This document shows positions 20,749 to 29,512 of a stretch of 64,000 bases of DNA, in pieces; within the stretch, counting starts at the first letter, position 1; every line of letters begins with the position of its first letter. The notes under the pieces were generated by a model, which did no database searches, was not told where the DNA came from, and saw only the letters and a list, made by a program, of their open reading frames with translations. The position numbers and the translations under genes were made by a program. The DNA is taken from positions 1 through 64,000 of the forward strand of contig CABJBO010000001.1 in the NCBI GenBank assembly GCA_902363875.1, in the 5' to 3' direction. The DNA comes from Coriobacteriaceae bacterium (GTDB taxonomy: Bacteria; Actinomycetota; Coriobacteriia; Coriobacteriales; Coriobacteriaceae).

Positions 20749-21503
20749 GAGCACCACCCCCTTGCTGTCTTACGTGTGGCTCACGGGGTTTGGGTATGGC
20801 TTCGCCAGGGCGCTTGTGCGCGAAGGCGCTCCATATTCAAACCCTGAGCCCAGTTAGACAAGCACGTGGCTCTGCCCCACCGTGAACGGTATGTATAAAA
20901 GCAGCTGCTAGAGACGCGGACGTGTATCGCAAATAAGACCGCGTCCCCAGCTGGCTGCGTGCGGCCCAGTCAAGCGGGAACAAAACTGGACCGCACGCGA
21001 ACAGCTGCAGAACTGCTGCGATTTGTCATGAAATATCGATTCGAAAGTACAGCTTGCACACAGACAAGAACAAAGTCATTCAAAGCGATACGCATGACGA
21101 CGCTATTGGAGCTCGTGGTTTTTCTGGCACCGCCGTTACGGCCGGATGCTGATCGACCCTGTGCATTGCGGCTTGCTGGAGCCGTGAGCACAGTTGAACC
21201 CATGTAACGTTAGGTATCCTAGCACAGCAGGTGACCCATGCGTTTTGGGGTGTGTTGAGCAACATATTGTTTATTTGCCGTGGTTATGGGGGATATTGTG
21301 CCGTCTTGCGCACATTGCCGCAGGTTTATGGGTGTGTGTGGGTTGGTGAGCACTGCCTGAGTTGTATTGCTGGCGGCGTGAATTGCTCAAACTATTAAGT
21401 TTGGCTAACAAACTTTGTACAAAACCGGGAAGGTAATTGCGCAACTTTTTGCGGGGAGGGCGCGAGTGAACGCATCACTTTGGTTTGTGGGTTGATGGGT
21501 ATG
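20749..21503. other. Long leader region upstream of the polysaccharide locus
   Basis: About 755 bases with no credible gene. On the minus strand they should contain the promoter and 5' leader of the loaP-led operon. Visible items are the long hairpin at 20949-21006, a small inverted repeat AAGTTTG/CAAACTT at 21397-21415, and weak promoter-like words (TAGGAT near 21216 and TATACA near 20893, minus strand) without convincing -35 partners. Confidence 0.45.
20949..21006 (-). repeat. Long inverted repeat in the loaP leader
   Basis: Arms AGCTG-3-GCGTGCGG-1-CCAGT and ACTGG-1-CCGCACGC-3-CAGCT pair over 18 bp with symmetric internal mismatches, closing a 14-base loop. It lies about 200 bases upstream of the loaP start in the transcribed direction if the promoter is further upstream. 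LoaP proteins act through an RNA hairpin in the leader of their operon, so this is a candidate; the link is inference. Confidence 0.7.
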
Positions 21504-21534
21504 AAAAAGGCCACCAGATACCCGGTGGCCTTTT
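21504..21534 (-). terminator. Intrinsic terminator after tRNA-Ala
   Basis: Stem GGCCACC/GGTGGCC with an 8-base loop, extended by A/T pairs, followed on the minus strand by TTTTT. It lies 10 bases past the 3' end of the tRNA gene. The A-run on the other side also makes it potentially bidirectional. Confidence 0.88.
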
Positions 21535-21544
21535 GAATTCACGA

Positions 21545-21620
21545 TGGTGGAGACGAGGGGGATCGAACCCCTGACCTCTTGACTGCCAGTCAAGCGCTCT
21601 CCCAGCTGAGCTACGCCCCC
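21545..21620 (-). tRNA. tRNA-Ala (anticodon GGC)
   Basis: A 76-base cloverleaf on the minus strand: acceptor GGGGGCG pairing with CGTCTCC, including the G3-U70 pair that marks alanine tRNAs; D arm GCTC/GAGC; anticodon stem CTTGA/TCAAG with loop CTGGCAG (anticodon GGC); T arm AGGGG-TTCGATC-CCCCT; CCA is encoded. A promoter and a terminator flank it, so it is a single-gene unit. Confidence 0.97.
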
Positions 21621-21633
21621 GTAACGAGGAGAT

Positions 21634-21662
21634 ACTATAGGGGAAGATCTTCGGGGATGCAA
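21634..21662 (-). promoter_or_regulatory. Promoter of tRNA-Ala
   Basis: Reading the minus strand, TTGCAT (-35, 21657-21662) and TATAGT (-10, 21634-21639) are separated by exactly 17 bases, and the -10 ends 13 bases before the mature tRNA 5' end. Confidence 0.8.
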
Positions 21663-21693
21663 GGGGGAATTTTGGATTGATTGTCTTACTTAC

Positions 21694-21766
21694 GGGTTTT
21701 CCTGGGACGGGGCAGAAATAATCACTCTTCGAGCGATTATTTCTATCCACCGTCCCGATAAAACCC
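21694..21766. repeat. Nested inverted repeat downstream of thiN
   Basis: Outer arms GGGTTTT/AAAACCC and GGGACGG/CCGTCCC enclose an inner hairpin GAAATAATCACTC/GAGCGATTATTTC with a 4-base loop. The whole 73-bp structure lies 14 bp past the thiN stop and just upstream of the tRNA promoter. No T-run follows, so it is not a standard terminator. Confidence 0.8.
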
Positions 21767-21780
21767 TGATGCGATGGACC

Positions 21781-22422
21781 CTACTTGTAAAGGTACCCGA
21801 TGGCGGTGCCGGTGTGGACTTCGATCTCTGCGGTGGATCGGACTATGTTGCTAATGCCCGTGTCGGCTAACAGGCCGAGGGGGCTGTGATCTAGCTCCCA
21901 TTCAAGACCGTGTTCACTTACCTCGGTGTTGGGGGCGATGGCGATGATGGAGAACGTCATGCCCTCGGCGCCCTCAATGGTCCATGATTCGCCTGCGTGG
22001 AGGATGCGCGCAACCACCTTGTCCTCGGCGATCCAGACGGGGGCATCTACGTATCCCGCGAGCAGGCCCAGTACCGACAGTGCCATGTCGGGACGGCCTC
22101 CGGTGGCGCAGGTCGTAACAACCTCGGCACCCGGCCAGCGACGGCGGACGGAATCGAGCGCCAGCGCCAGATCGGTGTAGTCCTTGTATGGGTTGTGGCG
22201 CTCTACTTCAAAAACGGCAGCGGCATCGACCAAAGCACGTCCCTCATCGCTTACGGTGTCGGCGTCGCCCACGTAGACGTCGCAGCCTAGCCCCGCGCCC
22301 AGCAGCGCATCGAGCCCGCGGTCCACGGCGACAACGTGGTCGCACTCCCCCGCCAGCTGGCGCAGCAACTCGGGGCTCGCCAGCACCGGCGAGCCGCAAA
22401 CTACTAATACCTTACAACCCAC
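21781..22422 (-). CDS. thiN: Thiamine pyrophosphokinase
   Basis: Transfers pyrophosphate from ATP to thiamine, giving thiamine diphosphate. The 213-residue protein has the family's features: VDRGLDALLGAG, VYVGDADTVSDEG (substrate/metal aspartates), NPYKDYTDLALAL, and a C-terminal beta-domain ending in LLADTGISNIV (equivalent to the usual G-x-SN motif that contacts thiamine). It starts 9 bp after the HAD phosphatase gene, so the two form an operon. Confidence 0.93.
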   Translation of the reverse strand: MGCKVLVVCGSPVLASPELLRQLAGECDHVVAVDRGLDALLGAGLGCDVYVGDADTVSDEGRALVDAAAVFEVERHNPYKDYTDLALALDSVRRRWPGAEVVTTCATGGRPDMALSVLGLLAGYVDAPVWIAEDKVVARILHAGESWTIEGAEGMTFSIIAIAPNTEVSEHGLEWELDHSPLGLLADTGISNIVRSTAEIEVHTGTAIGYLYK

Positions 22423-22431
22423 GGCCCTCGC

Positions 22432-23121
22432 CTAGCCCTCAAACGAAAGCACGCGGGCCAGATCCAGGTCCTCATAGCTGTCGATAAAGATGTCGCAGTT
22501 GGCACGCACCTCGTCGCGCTCCATACGGCCGTGCGGGTCATAGATGCCCACGCGTTTAAATCCAGCGGTGCTGGAGCTCTTAAGCCCAAAGACCGCGTCC
22601 TCAAACACCCAGGCGCGATCAAACTTGTGCCCGTGGCGCTCTTCCAGGCGACGCAACGCCAGCTCGTACACATCGGGGAATTGCTTGGAGCGCCCCGCCT
22701 CGCCCGTCGTGGTAATAAACTCCATATAGCGATCAAGGCCAGCACCAGCAAGCGCAGACGTAACCAGCTCGGCCGGCGTGGATGTGGCAACGCACATGGC
22801 AATGCCCGCCGCCTTCGCCTGCTCCAATAATGCAAGCAGGCCCTCGCGCGGCGGCACCTTGGAGTAGCCATCGATCAAAATCTCGCCCAGCTCGCGATAC
22901 AGCTCCTCGCCATTCGCGCCAATGCCCCACGTGTCGTGGTAGGCCTGGCACTCGTCCTCCAGCGAAAGATGTTCAAACTGGGCAAAATCGTCGACCGTTA
23001 CATCAATGCCATGACGGCGTAATAACTCGGGCTGCGCATAGCCCCAGACGGGGGTGCTATTAACCAGCGTGCCGTCGCAATCGAAAATAAAAGCAACATT
23101 GGGAGCGGCGGTCTGGGACAT
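22432..23121 (-). CDS. HAD-superfamily phosphatase (subfamily IA)
   Basis: A 229-residue hydrolase with motif I FDCDGTLVNSTPVW, motif II VATSTP, a lysine in SKQFPDVYELAL and motif IV FEDAVFG, plus the helical cap of the beta-phosphoglucomutase/phosphoglycolate phosphatase group. The substrate is unknown; pairing with thiN hints at phosphorylated thiamine or pyrimidine compounds but this is only context. The ATG at 23121 has a GAAAGG ribosome binding site. It is divergent from glgB, and its upstream region carries the GGTAAAAC motifs listed separately. Confidence 0.88.
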   Translation of the reverse strand: MSQTAAPNVAFIFDCDGTLVNSTPVWGYAQPELLRRHGIDVTVDDFAQFEHLSLEDECQAYHDTWGIGANGEELYRELGEILIDGYSKVPPREGLLALLEQAKAAGIAMCVATSTPAELVTSALAGAGLDRYMEFITTTGEAGRSKQFPDVYELALRRLEERHGHKFDRAWVFEDAVFGLKSSSTAGFKRVGIYDPHGRMERDEVRANCDIFIDSYEDLDLARVLSFEG

Positions 23122-23158
23122 AAACGTACCTTTCGATGTCAAATGGTAAACAACCTGC

Positions 23159-23173
23159 TAAAAACGTTTTACC
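23159..23173. promoter_or_regulatory. LacI-type operator-like site upstream of glgB
   Basis: TAAAAACGTTTTACC, whose complement reads GGTAAAACGTTTTTA. The central CG inside a near-palindrome is typical of LacI-family operators. A very similar word occurs at 33360-33374 in front of the GH13-GH77 gene. The regulator is not in the window. Confidence 0.5.
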
Positions 23174-23206
23174 AAACGTCAATCTAATAGTCTAGAAACC
23201 CTATTT

Positions 23207-23230
23207 GGTAAAACTGTCAAGAGTTTTACC
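23207..23230. promoter_or_regulatory. GGTAAAACT inverted repeat upstream of glgB
   Basis: GGTAAAACT and AGTTTTACC form a perfect inverted repeat around a 6-base spacer in the HAD/glgB divergent gap. The half-site is the same GGTAAAAC word as in the neighbouring operator-like site. On the minus strand the spacer contains TTGACA, a consensus -35 for the HAD gene, so a bound protein could block that promoter. Confidence 0.5.
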
Positions 23231-23341
23231 ACGGCAATTCTGCCAGTGGTCTAAACATGGCGCTCGCCGATTAAACGCCGCCGCAAATCCACTTTTCTCC
23301 ATAAAAGTAACGAACAGGTGTTATCGTATTTCGTGCCGAAA

Positions 23342-23367
23342 GTTCCACCGAGCACGCGAGGTGGAAC
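23342..23367 (+). other. Hairpin in the glgB leader
   Basis: GTTCCACC and GGTGGAAC pair perfectly over 8 bp with a 10-base loop, about 100 bases before the chosen glgB start. It could be an mRNA leader structure; no function is visible. Confidence 0.4.
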
Positions 23368-23467
23368 GAATCATAGAACTATCGCCGTCCCTTCGATTCG
23401 TGCAGCCTTGGATCTTTCGCATCTAGTCACCAAGGCAACACGCTGCCGCGTCATGATGGGATCAAAC

Positions 23468-25732
23468 GTGAGCGATACAAAGCTAAAGCCAGCAACCAAA
23501 AAGCCTGCTACCCGCAAAGCCGCCCCGCACGCACCGGAGCTCACCAAGGACGATGTCTATCTGTTTGGCATCGGTATGTGGGAGCGCAGCTGGGAAAAGA
23601 TGGGCGCGCACCCCGACACGCAGAACCGTACGCGCGGCTGGCGCTTTTGCGTTTGGGCACCCGACGTAAAGAGCGTTCACGTCATTGGCGAATTTAACGA
23701 CTGGGATGAGCAAGCCAACCCGCTGGTGCCCGTGCATACGAGCGCTATTTGGGAAGGCTTTATTCCTGGCGCCGAGCAGGGCCAGCTCTATAAGTACCTC
23801 ATCGAGACCAACGAGGGCGAAAAGCTCTACAAGGCCGATCCGTACGCCTTTAAGGCCGAGTGCCCTCCGGGTACCGCCAGCGTGCTGTGGACCCTCGATG
23901 GCTATAAGTGGAACGACGCAGCGTGGCTCAAGCGCCGTGCCGGCCACAACCACATGTCTCAGCCCCTTAACATCTACGAAGTGCATATTGGCTCGTGGAA
24001 GCGCCACGGCGACGCGCCGCAGGGCGATCCAGACGAGTTTGGCAACTATCCCGGCCCCATGGATCCCTTCCCCGCGCAACGCGGCGAGTTCTACACCTAC
24101 GACGACCTGTCGGTGGAGCTCGTGGACTACGTGCGCGACATGGGCTACACGCATATCGAGGTCATGCCGCTTATGGAGCATCCCTTCGATGGCTCCTGGG
24201 GCTACCAGACGACCGGTTACTACGCCGCCACGTCGCGCTACGGCAACCCGCAGCAGCTCATGCACTTTATCGATGCATGCCACGAGGCGGGCATTGGCGT
24301 GATCATGGACTGGGTGCCCGGCGGTTTTTGCGCCGACTCCCACGGCCTTGCCACCTTTAACGGCCACATGCTGTTTGAGCACGAGATTCACCCCAACTGG
24401 GGCACGCACAAGTTCGACTTCGCCCGCGGCGAGGTCCGCTCCTTCCTGGTCTCCAACGTGCTGTACTGGCTCGAGAACTTCCACGTGGACGGCATCCGCA
24501 TGGACGGTGTGTCCAGCATGCTGTACCTCAACTTTGGCATTGACGATCCCGGCCAAAAGAAGTTCAACAAGTACGGTACCGAGGAGGACCTGGACGCCAG
24601 CGCGTTTATCCGTCAGGTCAACTGCGCCGTGGAGGCCCACTTCCCCGACGTGATGATGATGGCCGAGGAGTCCACCGCGTGGCCGCTCGTGACCTACCCG
24701 CCGCAGGACGGCGGCCTGGGCTTCCACTACAAGTGGGACATGGGCTGGATGAACGACACCCTGCACTACATGCAGACCGATTTTCCGTGGCGCCCCGGCA
24801 ACCACGGGCTGCTCACGTTCTCCATCATGTACGCCTTTACCGAGAACTTCATTTGCCCGCTGAGCCACGACGAGGTCGTGCACGGCAAGTGCTCGCTGAT
24901 CGGCCGCATGCCGGGCGACTGGTGGCGCCAGTTTGCCGGCCTGCGCACGCTTGCCTTCTACCAGATGACGCACCCCGGTGCCAAGCTCAACTTTATGGGC
25001 AACGAGATCGGCCAGTTTATTGAGTGGCGCTACTACGAGTCCATCCAGTGGTTCCTGACCGAGGAGTACGAGACTCACCGTCATCATCAGGCGTTCATTA
25101 AGGCGCTCAATCACCTATACACCGCAGAGCCCGCCCTGTACGAGCGTGGCTACACCGACGACGGCTTTACCTGGATCGACGCGGACAACTCCAAGCAGTC
25201 CATCGTGAGCTTTGTGCGCCAGGGCGAGGACATCGACGACGACCTGGTGATCCTGATCAACTTTGACCCGGCGAGCTACGAGAGCTTCCGCGTGGGCGTG
25301 CCGCGCGAGGGCGACTGGGAGGTCATCTTTGACTCCGACCGTCCCGAGTTTGGCGGCAGCGGATACGCCGGTGAGGAACCCTACACCTGCTCGAGCGAGC
25401 CCTATCCCTGGAACGGGCAGATGGACTCCATTGAGATTAAGGTGCCCGGCCTGGCAGGCGTGGTGCTTAAGCGCCGTGGTCCCAGCAGCTACAAGCCGCC
25501 GGTGGTCGAGACTCCCAAGGCTGCGCCCAAGAAGCGCACGTCCTCGGTGAAGCCCAACCCTGCGGCCGCCAAGAAGGCTCCGGCTAAGGCAAAGGCTACG
25601 ACGACCAAGGCCAAGGCTAAGGCTGCCGCAAAGCCCGCTGCTAAAGCCACCACGGCCAAGAATCCGGCTGCCAAAAAGGCCGCTACCAAGGCCAAGTCTG
25701 CTTCTGTTAAGCCGTCTGCCAAGGATGCGTAA
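23468..25732 (+). CDS. glgB: 1,4-alpha-glucan branching enzyme with Lys/Ala tail
   Basis: Forms alpha-1,6 branches in glycogen (GH13). The layout is an N-terminal CBM48 domain (FGIGMWERSWEKMG, then the VIGEFNDWD segment), the catalytic barrel with VDGIRMDGVSSML (nucleophile Asp near 345), MMAEEST (acid/base Glu near 397) and LSHDEVVHGKCSL, and a C-terminal all-beta domain. Residues about 682-754 form an extra low-complexity Lys/Ala/Thr tail of histone-H1 type, absent from usual branching enzymes; the N-terminus also has KPATKKPATRKAAPH. I chose the GTG at 23468 (754 aa, GGGA upstream); ATGs at 23453/23456 are alternatives. First gene of the glycogen cluster. Confidence 0.95.
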   Translation: MSDTKLKPATKKPATRKAAPHAPELTKDDVYLFGIGMWERSWEKMGAHPDTQNRTRGWRFCVWAPDVKSVHVIGEFNDWDEQANPLVPVHTSAIWEGFIPGAEQGQLYKYLIETNEGEKLYKADPYAFKAECPPGTASVLWTLDGYKWNDAAWLKRRAGHNHMSQPLNIYEVHIGSWKRHGDAPQGDPDEFGNYPGPMDPFPAQRGEFYTYDDLSVELVDYVRDMGYTHIEVMPLMEHPFDGSWGYQTTGYYAATSRYGNPQQLMHFIDACHEAGIGVIMDWVPGGFCADSHGLATFNGHMLFEHEIHPNWGTHKFDFARGEVRSFLVSNVLYWLENFHVDGIRMDGVSSMLYLNFGIDDPGQKKFNKYGTEEDLDASAFIRQVNCAVEAHFPDVMMMAEESTAWPLVTYPPQDGGLGFHYKWDMGWMNDTLHYMQTDFPWRPGNHGLLTFSIMYAFTENFICPLSHDEVVHGKCSLIGRMPGDWWRQFAGLRTLAFYQMTHPGAKLNFMGNEIGQFIEWRYYESIQWFLTEEYETHRHHQAFIKALNHLYTAEPALYERGYTDDGFTWIDADNSKQSIVSFVRQGEDIDDDLVILINFDPASYESFRVGVPREGDWEVIFDSDRPEFGGSGYAGEEPYTCSSEPYPWNGQMDSIEIKVPGLAGVVLKRRGPSSYKPPVVETPKAAPKKRTSSVKPNPAAAKKAPAKAKATTTKAKAKAAAKPAAKATTAKNPAAKKAATKAKSASVKPSAKDA

Positions 25733-25826
25733 CAAAGCCGTTACAGCTGTAATCACCCGCCCCGACGGGGCGTAGGATACAAGTCATAACCGTTCCGGGA
25801 GAAACATCCCCGGGGGAAAGGAACGT

Positions 25827-28253
25827 ATGAATAAGATCTTCGACAACAAGCAGGAGTTTACCGAGCTCTATCGCGATGCCGTCATGAGCATTAGCGGCAA
25901 GAGTGTCGAGGCCGCGAGCGACCTCGACCGCTTTAACGCCCTGGCCAAGCTCGTGGCCGAGAAGGCACGCACCGTTGCCACCAAGAGCGACGCCCGCGCC
26001 ACCGCCGAGGGCAAGAAGCGCGTGTACTACTTCTCGATCGAGTTTTTGATCGGTCGCCTGCTCGACAACTACCTGCTCAACTTTGGCGTGCGCGACATGG
26101 TCGCCGAGGCGCTCGACGACATGGGCTTTGACCTGTCCGTCATCGAGAACCAGGAGCCCGATCCGGCTCTGGGCAACGGTGGCCTGGGCCGTCTGGCCGC
26201 ATGCTTCCTGGATTCCATGGCAGCCGAGGGCATTGCCGGCTACGGCAACGGTATGCGCTACCGCTACGGTCTGTTTAAGCAGGAGATTGTCAACGGCAGC
26301 CAGGTCGAAACCACCGACGAGTGGCTCACCCACGGCTATCCCTGGGAGGTCCGTCGTCAGGACAAGGCCGTGACCATCAAGTTTGGTGGCCATGTTGAGG
26401 GCTTTGAGGAGGACGGCCGCACGTTCTACCGCACGGTGGACACGCAGGACATCCTGGCCGTCCCTTATGACATCCCCGTGGTGGGCTATGCCGGCGAGAC
26501 TGTCAACAAGCTGCGCGTCTGGGCTGCCGAGCCGGTCGAGGAGCACTTTGACCTGGAGGCCTTCAACCGCGGCGACTACGCCCTGGCCGACGCCGAGCGC
26601 GCCGAGGCCGAGGCCATCAGCGCCATCCTCTACCCCAACGACGCCGGCGAGCACGGCCGTCTGCTGCGCCTGAAGCAGGAGTACCTGTTTGTTTCGGCCG
26701 GCATCTACAGCCTGCTCGACACCTTCGAGAAGGAGCACGGCGCGAACTGGGAGCTGCTGCCGCAGTTTGTGGCCATCCACACCAACGACACGCACCCCGC
26801 CATGTGCGGCCCCGAGCTCATGCGTATTCTCATCGACGAGAAGAAGCTCGAGTGGGATGACGCTTGGAACATCGTGACGCAGGTCGTGAGCTACACCAAC
26901 CACACCATCCTGCCCGAGGCTCTGGAGAAGTGGCCCATCGGTACGTTCTCTAAGCTCCTTCCCCGCGTGTACCAGATCATCGACGAGATCAGCCGTCGTT
27001 GGCACGAGTCGTTCGACACCACGCAGGAGGGCTGGCAGGAGCGTCTGCGCCAGACCGCCATTCTGTGGGACGGCGAGATTCGCATGGCCAACCTGTCCGT
27101 GATCTGCAGCCACAGCGTCAACGGTGTGGCCAAGATCCACTCCGACATCATCAAGAACATCGTGCTCAAGGACTTCTATGCCCTGACGCCCGAGAAGTTC
27201 AACAACAAGACTAACGGCATCTCGCACCGTCGCTTCTTTGCCGAGGCCAACCCGACCTACGCCAAGCTCGTGACCGAGGCCATTGGCGATGGCTGGCTCA
27301 AGGACGCCTTTGAGCTGGAAAAGCTCAAGGAGTTCCAGAACGACACCGAGTTCCTCAAGGCCGTGGGTGCCTCCAAGCGCGCCAACAAGGAGCGCCTGGC
27401 CGCCTACGTTAAGGCCGAGACCGGTCTGGTCATTGACCCCAACACCGTCTTCGATGTCCAGGTGAAGCGCTTCCACGCCTACAAGCGCCAGCTCATGAAC
27501 ATCATGAAGGTGATGGACATCTACAACCGTCGCATCGCCGATCCCAACTTCCACGTGACGCCGACGACCTTCATCTTTAGCGGCAAGGCTGCCTCGAGCT
27601 ACACCTTTGCCAAGGAGACCATCCGCCTCATTAACTCCGTGGCCGACGTCATCAACAATGATGCCCGCGTCAACGAGGTCATGAAGGTCTGCTTTATCCC
27701 CAACTTCCGCGTGAGCAACGCCCAGCTCATCTACCCCGCCGCCGAGATCTCGGAGCAGATCTCCACGGCCGGCAAGGAGGCCTCGGGCACGTCCAACATG
27801 AAGCTCATGATGAACGGCGCCATTACGCTGGGCACCCTCGACGGCGCCAACATCGAGATCGCCGACCTGGCCGGCCGCGAGAACGAGGCCATCTTTGGCC
27901 TGACCGCTCCCGAGGTCGAGCAGCTCTGGGCGTCGAACAGCTACTTTGCGTGGGATACGCTCAACAACGATCGCGAGCGTCTGGGCCGCGTGATGGACGA
28001 GCTCAAGGACAACACCTTTGCGGGTCTTTCGGGCAACTTCGAGAGCATCTACAACGAGCTCATGAACAACAACGACCCCGACCTGGTCATGGCAGACTTC
28101 CGCAGCTACGTCGACGCCTGGGAGAAGCTCACCGGCAGCTACGGCGACCAGGAGACCTGGAACCGCAAGGCTCTGCTCAACACCGCCTCCTCCGGCTGGT
28201 TCTCGAGCGACCGCACCATTCGCGAGTACCGCGACGAGATCTGGCACGCGTAA
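25827..28253 (+). CDS. glgP: Glycogen/maltodextrin phosphorylase
   Basis: Releases glucose-1-phosphate from the non-reducing ends of glycogen using phosphate and PLP (GT35). The 808-residue protein contains YFSIEFLIGRLL, LGNGGLGRLAACFLDS, GYGNGMRYRYGLFKQ, NDTHPAM, NKTNGISHRR, VQVKRFHAYKRQL and the PLP-lysine motif TSNMKLMMNGAITLG near residue 658. The ATG follows GAAAGGAACGT. It lies 94 bp downstream of glgB; no convincing terminator separates them, so glgB and glgP are probably co-transcribed. Confidence 0.97.
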   Translation: MNKIFDNKQEFTELYRDAVMSISGKSVEAASDLDRFNALAKLVAEKARTVATKSDARATAEGKKRVYYFSIEFLIGRLLDNYLLNFGVRDMVAEALDDMGFDLSVIENQEPDPALGNGGLGRLAACFLDSMAAEGIAGYGNGMRYRYGLFKQEIVNGSQVETTDEWLTHGYPWEVRRQDKAVTIKFGGHVEGFEEDGRTFYRTVDTQDILAVPYDIPVVGYAGETVNKLRVWAAEPVEEHFDLEAFNRGDYALADAERAEAEAISAILYPNDAGEHGRLLRLKQEYLFVSAGIYSLLDTFEKEHGANWELLPQFVAIHTNDTHPAMCGPELMRILIDEKKLEWDDAWNIVTQVVSYTNHTILPEALEKWPIGTFSKLLPRVYQIIDEISRRWHESFDTTQEGWQERLRQTAILWDGEIRMANLSVICSHSVNGVAKIHSDIIKNIVLKDFYALTPEKFNNKTNGISHRRFFAEANPTYAKLVTEAIGDGWLKDAFELEKLKEFQNDTEFLKAVGASKRANKERLAAYVKAETGLVIDPNTVFDVQVKRFHAYKRQLMNIMKVMDIYNRRIADPNFHVTPTTFIFSGKAASSYTFAKETIRLINSVADVINNDARVNEVMKVCFIPNFRVSNAQLIYPAAEISEQISTAGKEASGTSNMKLMMNGAITLGTLDGANIEIADLAGRENEAIFGLTAPEVEQLWASNSYFAWDTLNNDRERLGRVMDELKDNTFAGLSGNFESIYNELMNNNDPDLVMADFRSYVDAWEKLTGSYGDQETWNRKALLNTASSGWFSSDRTIREYRDEIWHA

Positions 28254-28288
28254 AGGCGCGCGAGCTCCCTTTGCCGCACGGCATTACT

Positions 28289-28319
28289 CGACGGGCGCGA
28301 CCGAGCGCCGCGCCCGTCG
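28289..28319 (+). other. Hairpin between glgP and glgC
   Basis: CGACGGGCGCG and CGCGCCCGTCG form a perfect 11-bp GC-rich stem with a 9-base loop in the 106-bp glgP-glgC gap. There is no T-run, so partial termination or mRNA processing/stabilisation is more likely than a full terminator. Confidence 0.6.
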
Positions 28320-28359
28320 CTAATGGGTTTAGGAACATCGATGACAGAAGGAGAAATCG

Positions 28360-29508
28360 ATGAGTAAGAAAGAATGCATCGCGATGCTCCTCGCAGGAGG
28401 ACAGGGCAGCCGATTGGGGGCACTCACCCAAAAGATCGCAAAGCCGGCGGTTAGCTTTGGTGGCAAGTTCCGCATTATCGACTTTTCGCTCTCCAACTGC
28501 TCCAACTCGGGCATCGACACGGTGGGCGTTCTGACGCAGTACCGTCCCTACCTGCTGCATGCCTACGTGGGCTCTGGCGAGGCGTGGGATCTGGACAGCC
28601 GCGACGGCGGCGTGTCGATTCTGCCGCCGTACGAGACGCAAACCGGCGGCGCCTGGTATGCGGGCACGGCCGACGCCATTACGCAGAACCTCGACTACAT
28701 CAAGGCCAACGACCCCAAGTACGTTCTGATTCTTTCGGGCGATCACCTGTATCGCATGGACTACCGCAAGATGCTCAAGACGCACATTGAGAACAACGCC
28801 GACCTCACGGTGAGCGTTATGCCCGTGCCGTGGGAGGAGGCCAGCCGCTTTGGCATCCTGACCACCGACCCCGAGGACGGCCGCATCACCAAGTTCACCG
28901 AGAAGCCCGAGAAGCCCGATTCGAACCTTGCGTCCATGGGCATCTACATCTTCTCGGCCGACGTGCTGATCGAGGCGCTCGAGGAGGACGCTCTGGACCA
29001 GCGCTCGAGCCACGACTTTGGCAAGGACATCATCCCAAAGCTGCTCGGCGAGAACAAGCGCCTGTACAGCTACGAGTTCCACGGCTTTTGGAAGGATGTC
29101 GGCACCATCGCCAGCTTCCACGAGACCTCGATGGACCTGCTGGGCAACAACCCCGAGTTCGACCTGTTTGACAAGAACTTCCCCATCATGTCCAACATCA
29201 CCACGCGTCCGCCGCACTACATTGGCCCGGACGGCCGTCTGGACGACTGCCTGGTCTCCAACGGGTGCAAGATCTACGGCACCGCTCGCCACTCGATCCT
29301 TTCGACCGATGTCATCATCGAGGAGCGCGCCGTGGTCGAGGACTCCGTGCTGCTGCCGGGTGCGCACGTTAAGAGCGGCGCGCACATCTGCCGCGCTATT
29401 TTGGGCGAGAACTCCACGGTCGAAGAGGGCGTGAAGCTCGGCTCTGTCGATACCACCAAGGATACGGCCGTCGTTGGAAATGACGTCGTTATCGGGAAGG
29501 GGGAATGA
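28360..29508 (+). CDS. glgC: Glucose-1-phosphate adenylyltransferase, catalytic subunit
   Basis: Makes ADP-glucose, the glucosyl donor for glycogen synthase. The 382-residue protein starts with the nucleotide-binding [20 protein letters not shown], has [34 protein letters not shown] and the sugar-phosphate site [20 protein letters not shown], then a C-terminal left-handed beta-helix. The start has an AAGGAG ribosome binding site. glgD follows after 4 bases. As in clostridia and bacilli, GlgC and GlgD probably form a mixed oligomer. Confidence 0.97.
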   Translation: MSKKECIAMLLAGGQGSRLGALTQKIAKPAVSFGGKFRIIDFSLSNCSNSGIDTVGVLTQYRPYLLHAYVGSGEAWDLDSRDGGVSILPPYETQTGGAWYAGTADAITQNLDYIKANDPKYVLILSGDHLYRMDYRKMLKTHIENNADLTVSVMPVPWEEASRFGILTTDPEDGRITKFTEKPEKPDSNLASMGIYIFSADVLIEALEEDALDQRSSHDFGKDIIPKLLGENKRLYSYEFHGFWKDVGTIASFHETSMDLLGNNPEFDLFDKNFPIMSNITTRPPHYIGPDGRLDDCLVSNGCKIYGTARHSILSTDVIIEERAVVEDSVLLPGAHVKSGAHICRAILGENSTVEEGVKLGSVDTTKDTAVVGNDVVIGKGE

Positions 29509-29512
29509 TCCG

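Noticed and set aside
20880..20940. Promoter for loaP around TATACA
   Set aside because: No -35 element at 16-18 bases from the -10-like word, so only noted in the gap entry.
21545..21620. tRNA-Ala as integration site of a genomic island (polysaccharide locus)
   Set aside because: No integrase gene and no duplicated tRNA 3' end were found anywhere in the window.
25759..25771. GCCCCGACGGGGC hairpin after glgB as a terminator
   Set aside because: Stem of five or six pairs with a tiny loop and no T-run; too weak to call.
25707..28247. 846-codon open frame on the minus strand opposite glgP
   Set aside because: Its translation is a Val/Leu/Gly/His-rich antisense image of glgP with no family match. 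Long antisense frames are common in GC-rich genes with biased third positions. The same applies to frames at 23483-25114, 28177-29532, 30701-32188, 40008-41489 and 47836-49956.
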